Shown here: one piece after another, positions 47,766 through 57,584 of the stretch | How the letters are laid out: every line of letters starts with the position of its first letter | Position numbering within the stretch: the first letter of the stretch is position 1 | Assembly (NCBI RefSeq): GCF_011806425.1 | Contig: NZ_JAATOV010000005.1 | Location: 124,001-188,000 of the forward strand | DNA: 64,000 bases | Source: Thalassospira lucentensis | GTDB taxonomy: Bacteria; Pseudomonadota; Alphaproteobacteria; Rhodospirillales; Thalassospiraceae | Reading direction: 5' to 3' | The notes under the pieces: model-generated | Told to the model about the DNA's origin: nothing | The model's database searches: none | Seen by the model: the letters and a program-made list of their open reading frames with translations, nothing else | Program-made: the position numbers and the translations under genes

Positions 47766-48763
47766 GGACGGTCCCCTTCTTGGGTTTGCTCAGATGTGTT
47801 TGCCTGACCGGCCTGAATTTCGCTGTCATCGGGCACAACGCCAACACCTGCTGGAATTTCTGGCGCAAGGTTGGTCGCGGCCGGGTTTTTGGGCGACAGG
47901 CTTTGGCGAATGCGTTGCTCGCTCAGGATGCCGTGCAGTCCGTAATTGGCAACCCGCAGATACTCCAACTGATGGCGATGGAACAGCGGGGCAATCCGAA
48001 CGGCATTTTCTGAAACGGATGACACAATGCCGACCGGAATACCGGGCGGGAAGGCGCCGCCATGGCCGGAGGTCAAAATACGATCACCGGGGGCGACGGA
48101 TGCATCGGCTGTCAAAAAGGTCAGAAGCGGACGGTTGGTGTTGTCACCAGAAACAAATGCACGATCGCGGGAGTTCTCAACAATGACCGGCACACGCGAG
48201 TTAATATCGGTAATCAGAAGAACGCGCGATGCCTGATAGCCGGCTTCGGCAATGCGTCCCACAAGGCCCTCGTCGGCAATGACGGCTTGACCCTTGATCA
48301 CCCCATCCCGTGATCCAGCCGAAATCATCAGACTGTGGGCATAGGCCCCACCCATGTCGGCAATAACGCGTGACGTCACAAGGTTCAACGATGGTGGGGT
48401 GGTGTAATGTGCAAGGTCACGTAGACGGTTGTTTTCGTGCGACAAGTTACGCGCGGCCTGCTGCCATGCCAGCAATTGCCGGTTTTCGCGGCGCAGACGT
48501 TCGTTCTCCTCATAGAGGTGCGCGAGATTGTAAAGCTTGTCGGTAAATTCGTCGATGCTTGCCGCGGGACGAGACACGATGCTCATTATCGGCGACACAA
48601 GGTCCGCCGATGCGGCGCGAATGCGTTCAATCAGGACTGTATCGGCCTTGCCCAAAAGCATTAATCCAAAGGCCGAAAAGATCAGCAGAATGAAAGCGAA
48701 GCGGTGAAGCGCCGTACGTAACGGCGAAAAGATACGCTGCTGCGGACCGCCATGCTGTGCCAA
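47762..48763 (-). CDS. mreC: Rod shape-determining protein MreC
   Basis: About 333 aa: a short cytoplasmic N-terminus, one TM helix (about 20-40), a coiled coil (LYEENERLRRENRQLLAWQ) and the two-domain beta-barrel periplasmic part (GLVGRIAEAGYQASRVLLIT, then SGHGGAFPPGIPVGIV). No ATG fits. I chose the TTG at 48763, preceded by GGGGAA; another TTG lies 15 nt upstream. The Pro/Gln-rich C-terminus is typical of alphaproteobacteria. Confidence 0.94.
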   Translation of the reverse strand: MAQHGGPQQRIFSPLRTALHRFAFILLIFSAFGLMLLGKADTVLIERIRAASADLVSPIMSIVSRPAASIDEFTDKLYNLAHLYEENERLRRENRQLLAWQQAARNLSHENNRLRDLAHYTTPPSLNLVTSRVIADMGGAYAHSLMISAGSRDGVIKGQAVIADEGLVGRIAEAGYQASRVLLITDINSRVPVIVENSRDRAFVSGDNTNRPLLTFLTADASVAPGDRILTSGHGGAFPPGIPVGIVSSVSENAVRIAPLFHRHQLEYLRVANYGLHGILSEQRIRQSLSPKNPAATNLAPEIPAGVGVVPDDSEIQAGQANTSEQTQEGDRP

Positions 48764-48890
48764 GTGTATTCCCCGCAATTTCGAGAAAGGTTACGCAAGA
48801 TCCCACATGGGATATATAACCTTAACGAAATCACCGAGTCGCGTCCAGTGCGGATGCAACCCGGTGAAAATATTTTCGATCAGATCAAGA

Positions 48891-49949
<1,059 letters not shown>

Positions 49950-50113
49950 TTAATAGTAAAATCTTGAATACGAATGTACCGGCTTTGATAGCGCAAGGAG
50001 TAAGCCGATGCACGAATAATCTGCTCAGGGGATTGAGGAATAATTAAGGCGCGACAAATTCTTGAATTAAGGCGACAAAAACATGATCAGGAATATAGCC
50101 TTGGCGGTTTAAT

Positions 50114-51028
50114 TCAATTTTTGCTGTTTTTCCCGTCAATCGCGTGTTCGGACAGGAAATTGAGGATTGTGGTCACAACAGGCGGACTTTCTTCAACCAC
50201 AAGGGTTTTACGAGTCGCTTGTTTCTCAGGCATTTCGCTGCTGTCGACCAACTTAAACGCGACCGTTTCTGTATTGGGACCAATGTCACGATCCATACGC
50301 CATTGGCACCATTCTGGTGGATTAAACCGATCATGCCGCACTGCGACCAGTAAACTTGGCACAAAATTATCCATTTCCGACATGCATTGCGGACGCAGGC
50401 CGACCAATGCGCGATATCTTTCGGGAATGCGTTTGGCGTGCCCGTGGCGGTAAATCGCAAATTGTGCCGCCGCCGCGCCATAGCCGTAGCCAAATATCGC
50501 AATTCTTTTGGGGTCTATTTCTGGCTGTTGAGCAAGATAGGAAAGCGCGCTTAGCGCATCAAACCCCCAATAGGTTACCCCGTGTTTGGGTTTATCAAGC
50601 GAACCACCCGTGCAATAGGATTGCGATGGGTGGGCTTGATAAGGGGATATCACCAAAACACCAATGCCGGCGTCCTGCAAAATCGTAATCCACTTTTGCG
50701 GGAACGCATCATCGCAATCGGGTAGGGCAACAACTGCTGCATATGGCGTGTCGGGTGATCGCGCTGCAGGGCTTGGTGCAAAGAAGCGTGCCGGTATATC
50801 GGCCTGCAAGGTGTCATCGACGGCTGGAATGGCTTTCCCTTCGGCCAGAAGGCGTTGGCGCAGCCCGCTTACCGGATAAGAAAGTGCTGGCACGACGACC
50901 TTTTGCCCAGTATCGGCCTTTACGATATCGGGCGTCAGGGCAAAACAGAAAAAGGCGGCGAAGCAAGCGAAGCGTACCATCGTCGCAAAGCCAAAACGAC
51001 AATTTCCCAAAATGAGCAACCTGATCAT
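50114..51028 (-). CDS. Secreted alpha/beta-hydrolase-like protein with degenerate nucleophile
   Basis: A 304-aa protein with an N-terminal signal/TM segment (about 17-38, ending near VKADTG) and a dienelactone-hydrolase-like fold. AAVVALPDCDDAFPQKW fits the first strand and oxyanion loop, SPYQAHPSQSYCTGG the following loop. The nucleophile elbow reads IFGYGYGAAAA, with no Ser or Cys at the catalytic position, so activity is doubtful. The start at 51028 follows AAAGGAG at 7 nt. Periplasmic location is expected. No functional link to mreB upstream or leuA is evident. Confidence 0.75.
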   Translation of the reverse strand: MIRLLILGNCRFGFATMVRFACFAAFFCFALTPDIVKADTGQKVVVPALSYPVSGLRQRLLAEGKAIPAVDDTLQADIPARFFAPSPAARSPDTPYAAVVALPDCDDAFPQKWITILQDAGIGVLVISPYQAHPSQSYCTGGSLDKPKHGVTYWGFDALSALSYLAQQPEIDPKRIAIFGYGYGAAAAQFAIYRHGHAKRIPERYRALVGLRPQCMSEMDNFVPSLLVAVRHDRFNPPEWCQWRMDRDIGPNTETVAFKLVDSSEMPEKQATRKTLVVEESPPVVTTILNFLSEHAIDGKNSKN

Positions 51029-51149
51029 ATCAGAACTCCTTTGTACCAAGAATTGATATTACCACAGATTGATTGGGTGGGGCATGTTTCTATTGATTGC
51101 GGGTAAAATTGATGAGCCGTCTAGATGACGATTGCGGCCGCGCAGGCAT

Positions 51150-51179
51150 AAAAAAAGGGCGGCGAAATCGCCACCCTTT
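51150..51179 (-). terminator. Terminator of leuA
   Basis: On the minus strand AAAGGGTGGCGA pairs with TCGCCGCCCTTT (one T-G pair) around TT, followed by further Ts. Confidence 0.93.
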
Positions 51180-51202
51180 CACAATTCTTGCTTTCAACCC
51201 AA

Positions 51203-52753
51203 TCAGGATGCCATGGCGTCCGGTGCGGTTTTTTTGCTTTTCTCGATCAGCTTATTCACCGCCGTTACATAGGCCACGCAAGACGCAACTACGGTGTCGG
51301 TGTCTGATGCGTTGCCAACCACAGTGCGGTCTTCACCGTCAAGTTTGACTGTCACGGTACCTTGGGCGTCGGTTCCCTCAGTCACGGCGTGTACTTGATA
51401 GAGTTTCAGACGCCAGTCATGCGGATAGATTTCCTTGATCGCGTTAAAGGTCGCGTCAATCGGGCCGTCACCGGTGGTTTTGGCGGTTTTGCTCTCGCCG
51501 TTAACATTCAGTTCCAGTTCCGCGGTTTGTGGGCCTTTGGAGCCACAGCTGACGCTCAGGCTAACGAATTTGATGTATTCGTTGTCGCGCATGCCATCAT
51601 CGACCAAGGCGACGATATCGTCGTCATAGACTTCTTTTTTCTTGTCGGCCAATTCCTTGAAGCGCGCAAAGGCGTCTTCAATGGCATTGTCACCCAATTC
51701 GGCAAAGCCCAGCTCTTTGAGCTTTTCTTTAAAGGCATGACGGCCGGAATGTTTGCCCATCACCAAGCTGGATTTGTTCAGGCCGATGCTTTCGGGCTTC
51801 ATGATCTCATAGGTTTCGGAGTTTTTCAGGAAACCGTCTTGGTGAATACCACTTTCGTGGGCAAAGGCATTGGCACCAACGATGGCCTTGTTGGGCTGCA
51901 CCACGAAACCAGAAACCGCCGAGACCAAGCGTGATGCGCTCATGATTTTGGTTGAATCAATGCCAGTTTCATACGGGAAGGCATCATTACGGGTTTTCAA
52001 CGCCATGATCACTTCTTCAAGGGCTGCATTACCAGCGCGTTCGCCCAAACCGTTAATGGTGCATTCGATTTGACGTGCACCCGCATGAACAGCGGCCAAG
52101 GAGTTCGATACAGCCATGCCCAAATCGTTGTGGCAGTGAACAGACAAGATCGCCTTGTCGATGTTCGGCACACGGTTAAACAGCATGGTCATCAGGTCGG
52201 CATACTCGGTCGGAGTGGTATAGCCAACGGTATCTGGGATGTTGATCGTGGTTGCGCCGGCATCAATGGCGGCTTCGACGCAACGGCACAGGAAATCGTG
52301 CTCGGTCCGTGAACCATCTTCTGCCGACCATTCGACATCGTCGGTGAATTTGCGTGCCAAGGTTACGCTTTCAATCACCTTTTCCAGAACGCGTTCTGGT
52401 TCCATCTGCAATTTATATTTCATATGCAGCGGGCTTGTGGAGATAAAGGTATGAATACGCTTGTTTTCAGCAGGCTCAAGCGCCTCAGCAGCGCGTTCAA
52501 TGTCACCCTTGGCCGCACGGGCCAGCGAACAAATCGTCGGGCCTTTGATTTCCTTGGCAATTTCATTGACTGATCGGAAGTCGCCGTTCGATGCGATGGC
52601 AAAGCCAGCTTCGATAACGTCAACTTTCAAATCCGCCAGCGCCTGGGCCACACGCATTTTTTCATCAAGCGTCATCGATGCACCTGGGGACTGTTCCCCA
52701 TCACGCAAGGTGGTGTCAAAAATGATAACGCGATTGTCGTTTGCACTAGCCAT
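51203..52753 (-). CDS. leuA: 2-isopropylmalate synthase
   Basis: A 516-aa enzyme that commits carbon to leucine by condensing acetyl-CoA with 2-oxoisovalerate. Catalytic HMGL-like barrel (about 8-280) with FDTTLRDGEQSPGASM, metal-site HCHNDLGMA and NGLGERAGNAALEE; a subdomain follows (about 290-380). The C-terminal LeuA regulatory domain (about 390-505) confers leucine feedback inhibition. The ATG follows AGGAAA. A Leu-rich leader ORF upstream suggests transcription or translation control by leucyl-tRNA supply as well. Confidence 0.97.
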   Translation of the reverse strand: MASANDNRVIIFDTTLRDGEQSPGASMTLDEKMRVAQALADLKVDVIEAGFAIASNGDFRSVNEIAKEIKGPTICSLARAAKGDIERAAEALEPAENKRIHTFISTSPLHMKYKLQMEPERVLEKVIESVTLARKFTDDVEWSAEDGSRTEHDFLCRCVEAAIDAGATTINIPDTVGYTTPTEYADLMTMLFNRVPNIDKAILSVHCHNDLGMAVSNSLAAVHAGARQIECTINGLGERAGNAALEEVIMALKTRNDAFPYETGIDSTKIMSASRLVSAVSGFVVQPNKAIVGANAFAHESGIHQDGFLKNSETYEIMKPESIGLNKSSLVMGKHSGRHAFKEKLKELGFAELGDNAIEDAFARFKELADKKKEVYDDDIVALVDDGMRDNEYIKFVSLSVSCGSKGPQTAELELNVNGESKTAKTTGDGPIDATFNAIKEIYPHDWRLKLYQVHAVTEGTDAQGTVTVKLDGEDRTVVGNASDTDTVVASCVAYVTAVNKLIEKSKKTAPDAMAS

Positions 52754-52838
52754 TGTCTTGTTTCCTGATCAAACGGGTCTTGCCCGGTATATTTTAATTC
52801 TGTCTGGAAGGAGTGCGGGCCGTCTGGCGCGACTTTTT

Positions 52839-52905
52839 CCCCTGAGCTGCGGCACCGTGATCAACTATTCTTGCGTGATCTGGTCCGTCGTCTTTCGCTC
52901 AGGGG
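52839..52905 (-). promoter_or_regulatory. Long-range stem in leuA leader RNA
   Basis: CCCCTGAGC, which spans the leader peptide's stop codon (52897-52905), is perfectly complementary to GCTCAGGGG (52839-52847) farther down the leader. A ribosome at the stop codon would block this 9-bp stem, while one stalled at the Leu codons would allow it. The classic terminator with a U tract is not obvious; a small CGGG/CCCG hairpin near 52773-52785 is the only later candidate. Confidence 0.5.
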
Positions 52906-53048
52906 CGAGTAAGTCGTAGCGAGCCTAGTAGGGCTGCGAGACCAAGTAGACCGGTAAGGAGGTTTACAGCAGACAGCGCAATGGCGCCCGAAGCAGAGGC
53001 TTCGGCGCGATCGGCAAATGCATTGATGTTGCAATTGTCTGCGGTCAT
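52899..53048 (-). CDS. leuA leader peptide candidate (Leu-rich)
   Basis: A 49-codon ORF upstream of leuA on the same strand, starting at ATG 53048 with GAAGA before it. Its last 25 codons include ten leucines, in the stretch NLLTGLLGLAALLGSLRL. The codons are CTC, CTT, CTA and CTG, with adjacent CTA-CTA. This is the hallmark of amino-acid attenuation leaders. A hairpin with GAAGC/GCTTC at its loop end lies inside the ORF, and its stop codon sits within one arm of a long-range stem. It ends 145 nt before leuA. Another frame over this DNA (52861-53259) is Arg/Ser rich and rejected. Confidence 0.72.
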   Translation of the reverse strand: MTADNCNINAFADRAEASASGAIALSAVNLLTGLLGLAALLGSLRLTRP

Positions 53049-53388
53049 CGGTCTTCATCAAATGGTTTCTAAGCCAGACTGTGCTGGCGACATCCTCAAT
53101 TTCATCGGACCGCGCGTTTAGGTCAAGTAATTTTTGTATCTTTTCGCGGCTTTTTTGAGTGGAATTTAGCGAGGCGGTCGCGGCGATGGCGCGGCGTTGG
53201 TTGGGAAATGGGCTTTCAGCGGGGCTTGGCCTGCGCAACTTCTTCGTCAAATAGTTCAACTATTTGAAAAAGGCGCTGGCTGCTTTTCGCGTTATCAGGT
53301 AGTGGTTTTGCCCTGATTTTAGAACTTGATCGATTTGCTAGGGTGGTATTGCCTACCCTAAGCGCCACGCTCGTCACAGGAATATTCC

Positions 53389-54012
53389 ATGGTCAGTCTG
53401 TCTTTGATCGGGGCCTTTATCCCGACTGCCTTTTTTGTCTCGATCACGCCGGGCATGTGCATGACCCTTGCGCTGACGCTTGGCATGACAATTGGCCTGC
53501 GACGGACTTTGTGGATGATGGCGGGCGAACTGGTCGGGGTGGGGATTGTTGTTGTGGCCTCCGCCCTTGGTGTCGCGGCGGTGATGTTGCAGTACCCGGC
53601 AATCTTTGCGGTGTTTAAGTATATCGGCGGTGCCTATTTGACGTGGCTTGGCATTCAGTTGTGGCTGTCACGCGGGCGCATGGCGATTTCAACCGATGTT
53701 GGCGAGGCCAAGACCGCAACAGCGTTCGGGTTAATGACCCAAGGGTTCATCACGGCCATTGCCAACCCCAAGGGCTGGGCCTTTATGATTTCCTTGCTGC
53801 CGCCCTTCATCAGTTTGGAACATGCAATCGCGCCACAGCTTTCGGTGTTGGTGGCGATTATTTTGATGACCGAGCTGATTTGCATGACGCTCTATGCGAC
53901 GGGCGGGCGTTCCTTGCGCAAGTTTCTGGAAAAAAGCGGCAATGTCCGTATTCTCAACCGCATCGCAGGTACCTTGATGGTCGCTGTTGGTGTCTGGCTT
54001 GCGACCAGCTAG
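53389..54012 (+). CDS. LysE/RhtB family amino-acid exporter
   Basis: A 207-aa inner-membrane protein with six TM helices. Family signature near the N-terminus TPGMCMTLALTLGMTIGLRR and a middle FKYIGGAYLTWLGIQLW; ITAIANPKGWAFMIS in the second half. AGGAA precedes the ATG. LysE-type proteins export amino acids such as lysine, homoserine or leucine. Divergent from the leuA leader, but a functional link is only suggestive. Confidence 0.92.
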   Translation: MVSLSLIGAFIPTAFFVSITPGMCMTLALTLGMTIGLRRTLWMMAGELVGVGIVVVASALGVAAVMLQYPAIFAVFKYIGGAYLTWLGIQLWLSRGRMAISTDVGEAKTATAFGLMTQGFITAIANPKGWAFMISLLPPFISLEHAIAPQLSVLVAIILMTELICMTLYATGGRSLRKFLEKSGNVRILNRIAGTLMVAVGVWLATS

Positions 54013-54069
54013 GCCGACGACCTAAACCGAATGTGACGTTTTGGCAGGGCTGAAACGTGGCTCGGCCAT

Positions 54070-54108
54070 AAAAAAAAATCGCGGATAAAACCGCGATTTT
54101 TTGTTTTG
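54070..54108. terminator. Bidirectional terminator after LysE gene
   Basis: AAAAAATCGCGG pairs with CCGCGATTTTTT around ATAAAA, between convergent genes. Confidence 0.92.
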
Positions 54109-54147
54109 TCGTGATGTCCAATGAACGTCCTTTGCCCAAAGGCAGGT

Positions 54148-55182
54148 CTACCACTGCATCATCTTGCCTTTAAGTGCGCCCATGCGTTCATCTTCGTTCT
54201 TAAAGGTCTGGCCCGATGCAATTCCGTCTTGCATCTTCGTGATCAGCAGCCATTCCTTCACTTTCATGAAGCGCGGCGCAAGGAACTGGTAGGTGTCTCG
54301 GACAAGGCGCACGGCAGCCGGGCCGCGTTCAACCGTCAGGTTTTCCCACTCGACAATAAGCGGTTCCCACGCCCGAAGGCGGCGGTGCAAATCATCGCGC
54401 ATACTGCGAATATATTGCCGTTGGGAGCTGAAGTTTTTCAGCACGGACATGATTTCGCCGGTGTTTGCATCAATCTCGTCAAACGATGTTTCAAACTTCT
54501 TCTTGGCGTCATCAAGAAGGCGAATGGCCTGCGTGACCGTTTCTAAAACACCTTTTTCGTGGGCATAGATGCGGCGGAGCTCCTGCATCTTGCCATCAAC
54601 CATTTTGATGCTTCGGTATTTTTCGCGCAAGGTTTCGACATAGGACAGTTCATCTGCGACCTGATGGACCAGATTGACAACTTCCTCGCGGTTCTCCTTG
54701 CCCAATCCAAGTTTCTCGGCAACTTCATCAAAGGCTTGGTTGATTTTCTTTTTGGTACTCGGATCTTCTGCGATTTGCATCAGCTGATCGGGATCCGTGA
54801 TCAGCTCTTCATTACCGGACATCCATGTCACCAACTGCATGGTGATACGGTTATAGGCAATCGCTTGGTGTGCCTCGTCGACATCCCAAGATGCTTCGCC
54901 CGTCAAAACTTCAAGCGGCAGGTCGTCGCCCGGATGCAATACGTTAATGAAATTAAGGGCCTTGTCGATCAGGCTGATCAACTCGCCATCTTTGGAATTT
55001 ACATCAATGTTAAACTCACGACAAATCGCGCGCAAAGGCAGCGAAACAACCGATCCCTCGGCCATTTTTAGCACAAAAAGCGCTTCGTCCGAAATGTCAG
55101 ACTTTTGAAAGTGGCATTCTTCGAACGTCTTAAAAATTTTGTGTTCAAGTTCAATCTTACGTTCGGGTTTCTTTGGTGTCAT
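54148..55182 (-). CDS. Conserved-looking protein of unknown function
   Basis: I do not recognise this 344-aa soluble protein. It is highly charged, mostly helical, without signal peptide or TM segments. The first 150 residues look globular (SLPLRAICREFNIDV; WDVDEAHQAIAYNRI). About 155-270 is probably coiled coil (LSYVETLREKYRSIKMVDGK; ELRRIYAHEKGVLETVTQA). The rest is again compact with several Trp. No catalytic motif stands out. It lies between LysE and a soluble GGDEF gene on the same strand as the latter, with nearly 200 bases between them, so an operon is uncertain. A scaffold or sensory-complex role is conceivable but unsupported. Confidence 0.75.
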   Translation of the reverse strand: MTPKKPERKIELEHKIFKTFEECHFQKSDISDEALFVLKMAEGSVVSLPLRAICREFNIDVNSKDGELISLIDKALNFINVLHPGDDLPLEVLTGEASWDVDEAHQAIAYNRITMQLVTWMSGNEELITDPDQLMQIAEDPSTKKKINQAFDEVAEKLGLGKENREEVVNLVHQVADELSYVETLREKYRSIKMVDGKMQELRRIYAHEKGVLETVTQAIRLLDDAKKKFETSFDEIDANTGEIMSVLKNFSSQRQYIRSMRDDLHRRLRAWEPLIVEWENLTVERGPAAVRLVRDTYQFLAPRFMKVKEWLLITKMQDGIASGQTFKNEDERMGALKGKMMQW

Positions 55183-55379
55183 ACGGTTGCTCCGCCCCGC
55201 AAAGCCATGGGATGATTATGTTGGATGAGGTAACGCCGAATTTAAGAGGGCGAACTGCTCATTTTGGCTTGGCAAGATACGTCTGGTGTCCTCAAGTGTC
55301 CGTTTCTGTATGTATGGTTATGTCATACTAACAAGTTGGGCATCATTTTATTTTTTCATCGGGCCAGCATGTCTTTTTT

Positions 55380-56411
55380 TTATTGAGACACACAGGTGTT
55401 TCGTCCGCTTTGTTTTGCTTCGTACAGCGCATTGTCCGCACGATCAACAAACTCGAGTATATTCTCTCCTAGGCGGTAGTTGGTCAAGCCGATTGAAACG
55501 GTTAACTTACCGAAAGTCTTACCTGTTTTCTTATTTATGATCTGTTGGGCCGACACATTATCGCGCAACTTGTTTGCCAGCTTTTCGGCATTTTCGAGCG
55601 ACGTGTCGGGCAGGATAATTGCAAATTCCTCCCCGCCATAGCGCGCAACGGTATCTGCCCCCTTGGTCGAGTTTCGAAGAACACGTGCCACGGCCTTTAA
55701 TACGCCATCGCCGGTTCGGTGACCGAAATTGTCGTTAAATGCCTTAAAGTGATCGATGTCGATCATAAGCAACGAAAGTTCCGCCCCGGTTTCCATAGTG
55801 GTCGTGACGGCGTGGCGAAGCGACGTGTCGAAATTCTTTCGGTTGGCGATCCCTGTCAGGGTATCGGTCATCGCATCGCGGCGTACAAGTTCCAACTCGC
55901 TGCGAACGCGGCGTACTTCCTGATGGTATTCGCCAAGGTCGCTGCTGAAATTCCCATAGCGGTTGCGCGCTGTTTTTGAGACCTTTGACAGTTTTTCGGT
56001 CACAGCACGGGTATCTTCGAGCGAAATATCTTCATCGCTAAGGGTGTTGGATGCGGTATCGATTTCATCGCAGAATAATTCAGTGTCGATCATGACGGAC
56101 TGAACTGCTTCTTCCACCCGTTCTACCGCTGCCTGTAATCCTTCAACGCCCTGGTCGAGTTTTTGCTCGATGCCGTTGCAGCCAAGATACTTGTGGTAAA
56201 CCCGAAAAACGGTTTCTTCATCAAGTTCCTGGGTGTTGCGAATCAACACCTTAAGCAACTGGCTCAGTTCAGGGACTTCGTCTGTCAGATAGCTGTAAAA
56301 TACGTGATAAACCTGCGGGGTGGGTTGCAGGTTAAGCTCACTAATCAGTGTCATGACATTCTGCGCGATGTCCCGAGGATTGGCGATCTTGGTGGTTGCT
56401 GTCGCTGTCAC
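55380..56411 (-). CDS. Soluble diguanylate cyclase (GGDEF)
   Basis: A 343-aa cytoplasmic protein. The N-terminal 170 residues are helical (TPQVYHVFYSYLTDEVPELS; a coiled segment RVRSELELVRRDAMTD) with no known sensor domain. The GGDEF domain (about 175-335) has DTLTGIANRKNFD and an intact GGEEF near residue 257. The inhibitory-site position reads KGAD rather than RxxD, so product inhibition may be lost. The domain makes c-di-GMP from GTP. Not obviously in an operon. Confidence 0.92.
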   Translation of the reverse strand: MTATATTKIANPRDIAQNVMTLISELNLQPTPQVYHVFYSYLTDEVPELSQLLKVLIRNTQELDEETVFRVYHKYLGCNGIEQKLDQGVEGLQAAVERVEEAVQSVMIDTELFCDEIDTASNTLSDEDISLEDTRAVTEKLSKVSKTARNRYGNFSSDLGEYHQEVRRVRSELELVRRDAMTDTLTGIANRKNFDTSLRHAVTTTMETGAELSLLMIDIDHFKAFNDNFGHRTGDGVLKAVARVLRNSTKGADTVARYGGEEFAIILPDTSLENAEKLANKLRDNVSAQQIINKKTGKTFGKLTVSIGLTNYRLGENILEFVDRADNALYEAKQSGRNTCVSQ

Positions 56412-57252
56412 TGTTTGATTTTCCGATCAGATAACTACTGTTCCTTGATTGTTTCACCTATGTCCCAGGTCGGTCTCATCGATTGCGTACGCTGATGGCC
56501 CTGCTCGTTTCTCGCATCGTTTAGACGTGCGTGTTTTTATGTGTCTTATCATCATCGTTCGAATGGCAGTCAAAAGTCACGAGAAACCGTCATGGCAATT
56601 AAGACAAATTCTGTCATCGCCGCGTGATGCCTAGATTCCCGCCGATCAGCCTTCTACGCCAATGGGCTACATTGTCCTTGGGTAAGTGGCTGTAATATTT
56701 AATTTTCAAGGGACTCGCAGCAAGGTGTCTCCGATACAGACCCTCAACCTATGCTGGTACTATTCATGGTGAGGACGTCATGTGTCTCAGTCATGCTTTT
56801 GAGTTTTACACTTCTTGTGGGCATCGTGATTGGTCTAGGGGATTGGAGTGTTAGTGGCTTGTTTCATGAAAAGTGACCAGAGGTTGGGATAATCGGGCAA
56901 TTGATCTGACCTTATTGTGTCTCAGCTCTCTTTGCCGGAGGTCGAGGTTTCCGCAACGTTGTGGTGGTTGCGGGTTTGCGCGTTTGGTGTTGTCTGCGTT
57001 TTGGTTTTTCAACCAAAGGGTTTTATAGTGGTGTCGTATAAGGTATCGCATTAAAAAAAGAACTTTACACATGAATACATTGCACTACGCCGAAAATTCG
57101 CGTAATTTTGAAACAATGCAGTGTATCTTTCAGGTGCTTGGTTGCTTTCTGGTTGATTGTGGTCGACGTTCTTTTGGGTGCAGTGCATGGGTTTGTTTTC
57201 TTGCATTCGCCTTACGGTAAATGCGCATACTAAACTAAGGACGACGACGGAT
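56412..57252. other. 841-base region without a supported gene
   Basis: Between the divergent GGDEF gene and cspA. The only frame of interest is at 56751-56876 (plus strand), 41 codons with a hydrophobic stretch LLSFTLLVGIVIGLG that could span a membrane, but with no ribosome site. The last part before cspA should be its promoter and long leader. I searched by eye for a 6S-like hairpin because 5-FCL genes often lie near ssrS, and could not identify one. Confidence 0.5.
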
Positions 57253-57459
57253 ATGGCTACCGGAACGGTTAAGTGGTTTAATGCGACCAAGGGTTATGGC
57301 TTCATCACCCCGGATGAGGGCGGAAAAGATGCATTCGTGCACATTACCGCTGTTCAGCGCGCTGGTTTGCAGGGACTTGATGAGGGTCAGAAAGTTCAAT
57401 TCGAGCTGATTGAAGGTCGTAACGGCCGCATGTCGGCAGAAGAACTCTCCATCATGTAA
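57253..57459 (+). CDS. cspA: Cold-shock domain protein
   Basis: A 68-aa single cold-shock domain that binds single-stranded nucleic acid. It has [20 protein letters not shown] with the RNP1-type KGYGFI and the RNP2-type DAFVHIT, and ends just after the last strand. ATG 57253 gives the standard length; upstream in-frame codons are not used. The symbol is generic for the family. A GC-rich hairpin follows at 57494. Confidence 0.95.
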   Translation: MATGTVKWFNATKGYGFITPDEGGKDAFVHITAVQRAGLQGLDEGQKVQFELIEGRNGRMSAEELSIM

Positions 57460-57493
57460 TTGATTTTGGATTGCAGCTTTTGCTGACAACCGT

Positions 57494-57514
57494 TAACGCG
57501 CCGGTTTCCGGCGC
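57494..57514 (+). terminator. GC-rich hairpin after cspA
   Basis: AACGCGCCGG pairs with CCGGCGCGTT around TTT or less. There is only a weak T tract afterwards (ATGCGTTT), so termination strength is uncertain. Confidence 0.6.
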
Positions 57515-57584
57515 GTTATGCGTTTAAGGGGTTATGTTGTAAGCTACCGTTCCAAAGACGCACTTACAACGAGCACCGAATTTC

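Noticed and set aside
52861-53259. 132-codon frame upstream of leuA
   Set aside because: Arg/Ser/Cys-rich and unlike a protein; the overlapping 49-codon Leu-rich frame explains the region better.
56640-57240. Possible 6S RNA near the 5-FCL gene
   Set aside because: ssrS often lies close to this gene in proteobacteria, but I could not find a long interrupted hairpin with a central bubble by eye.
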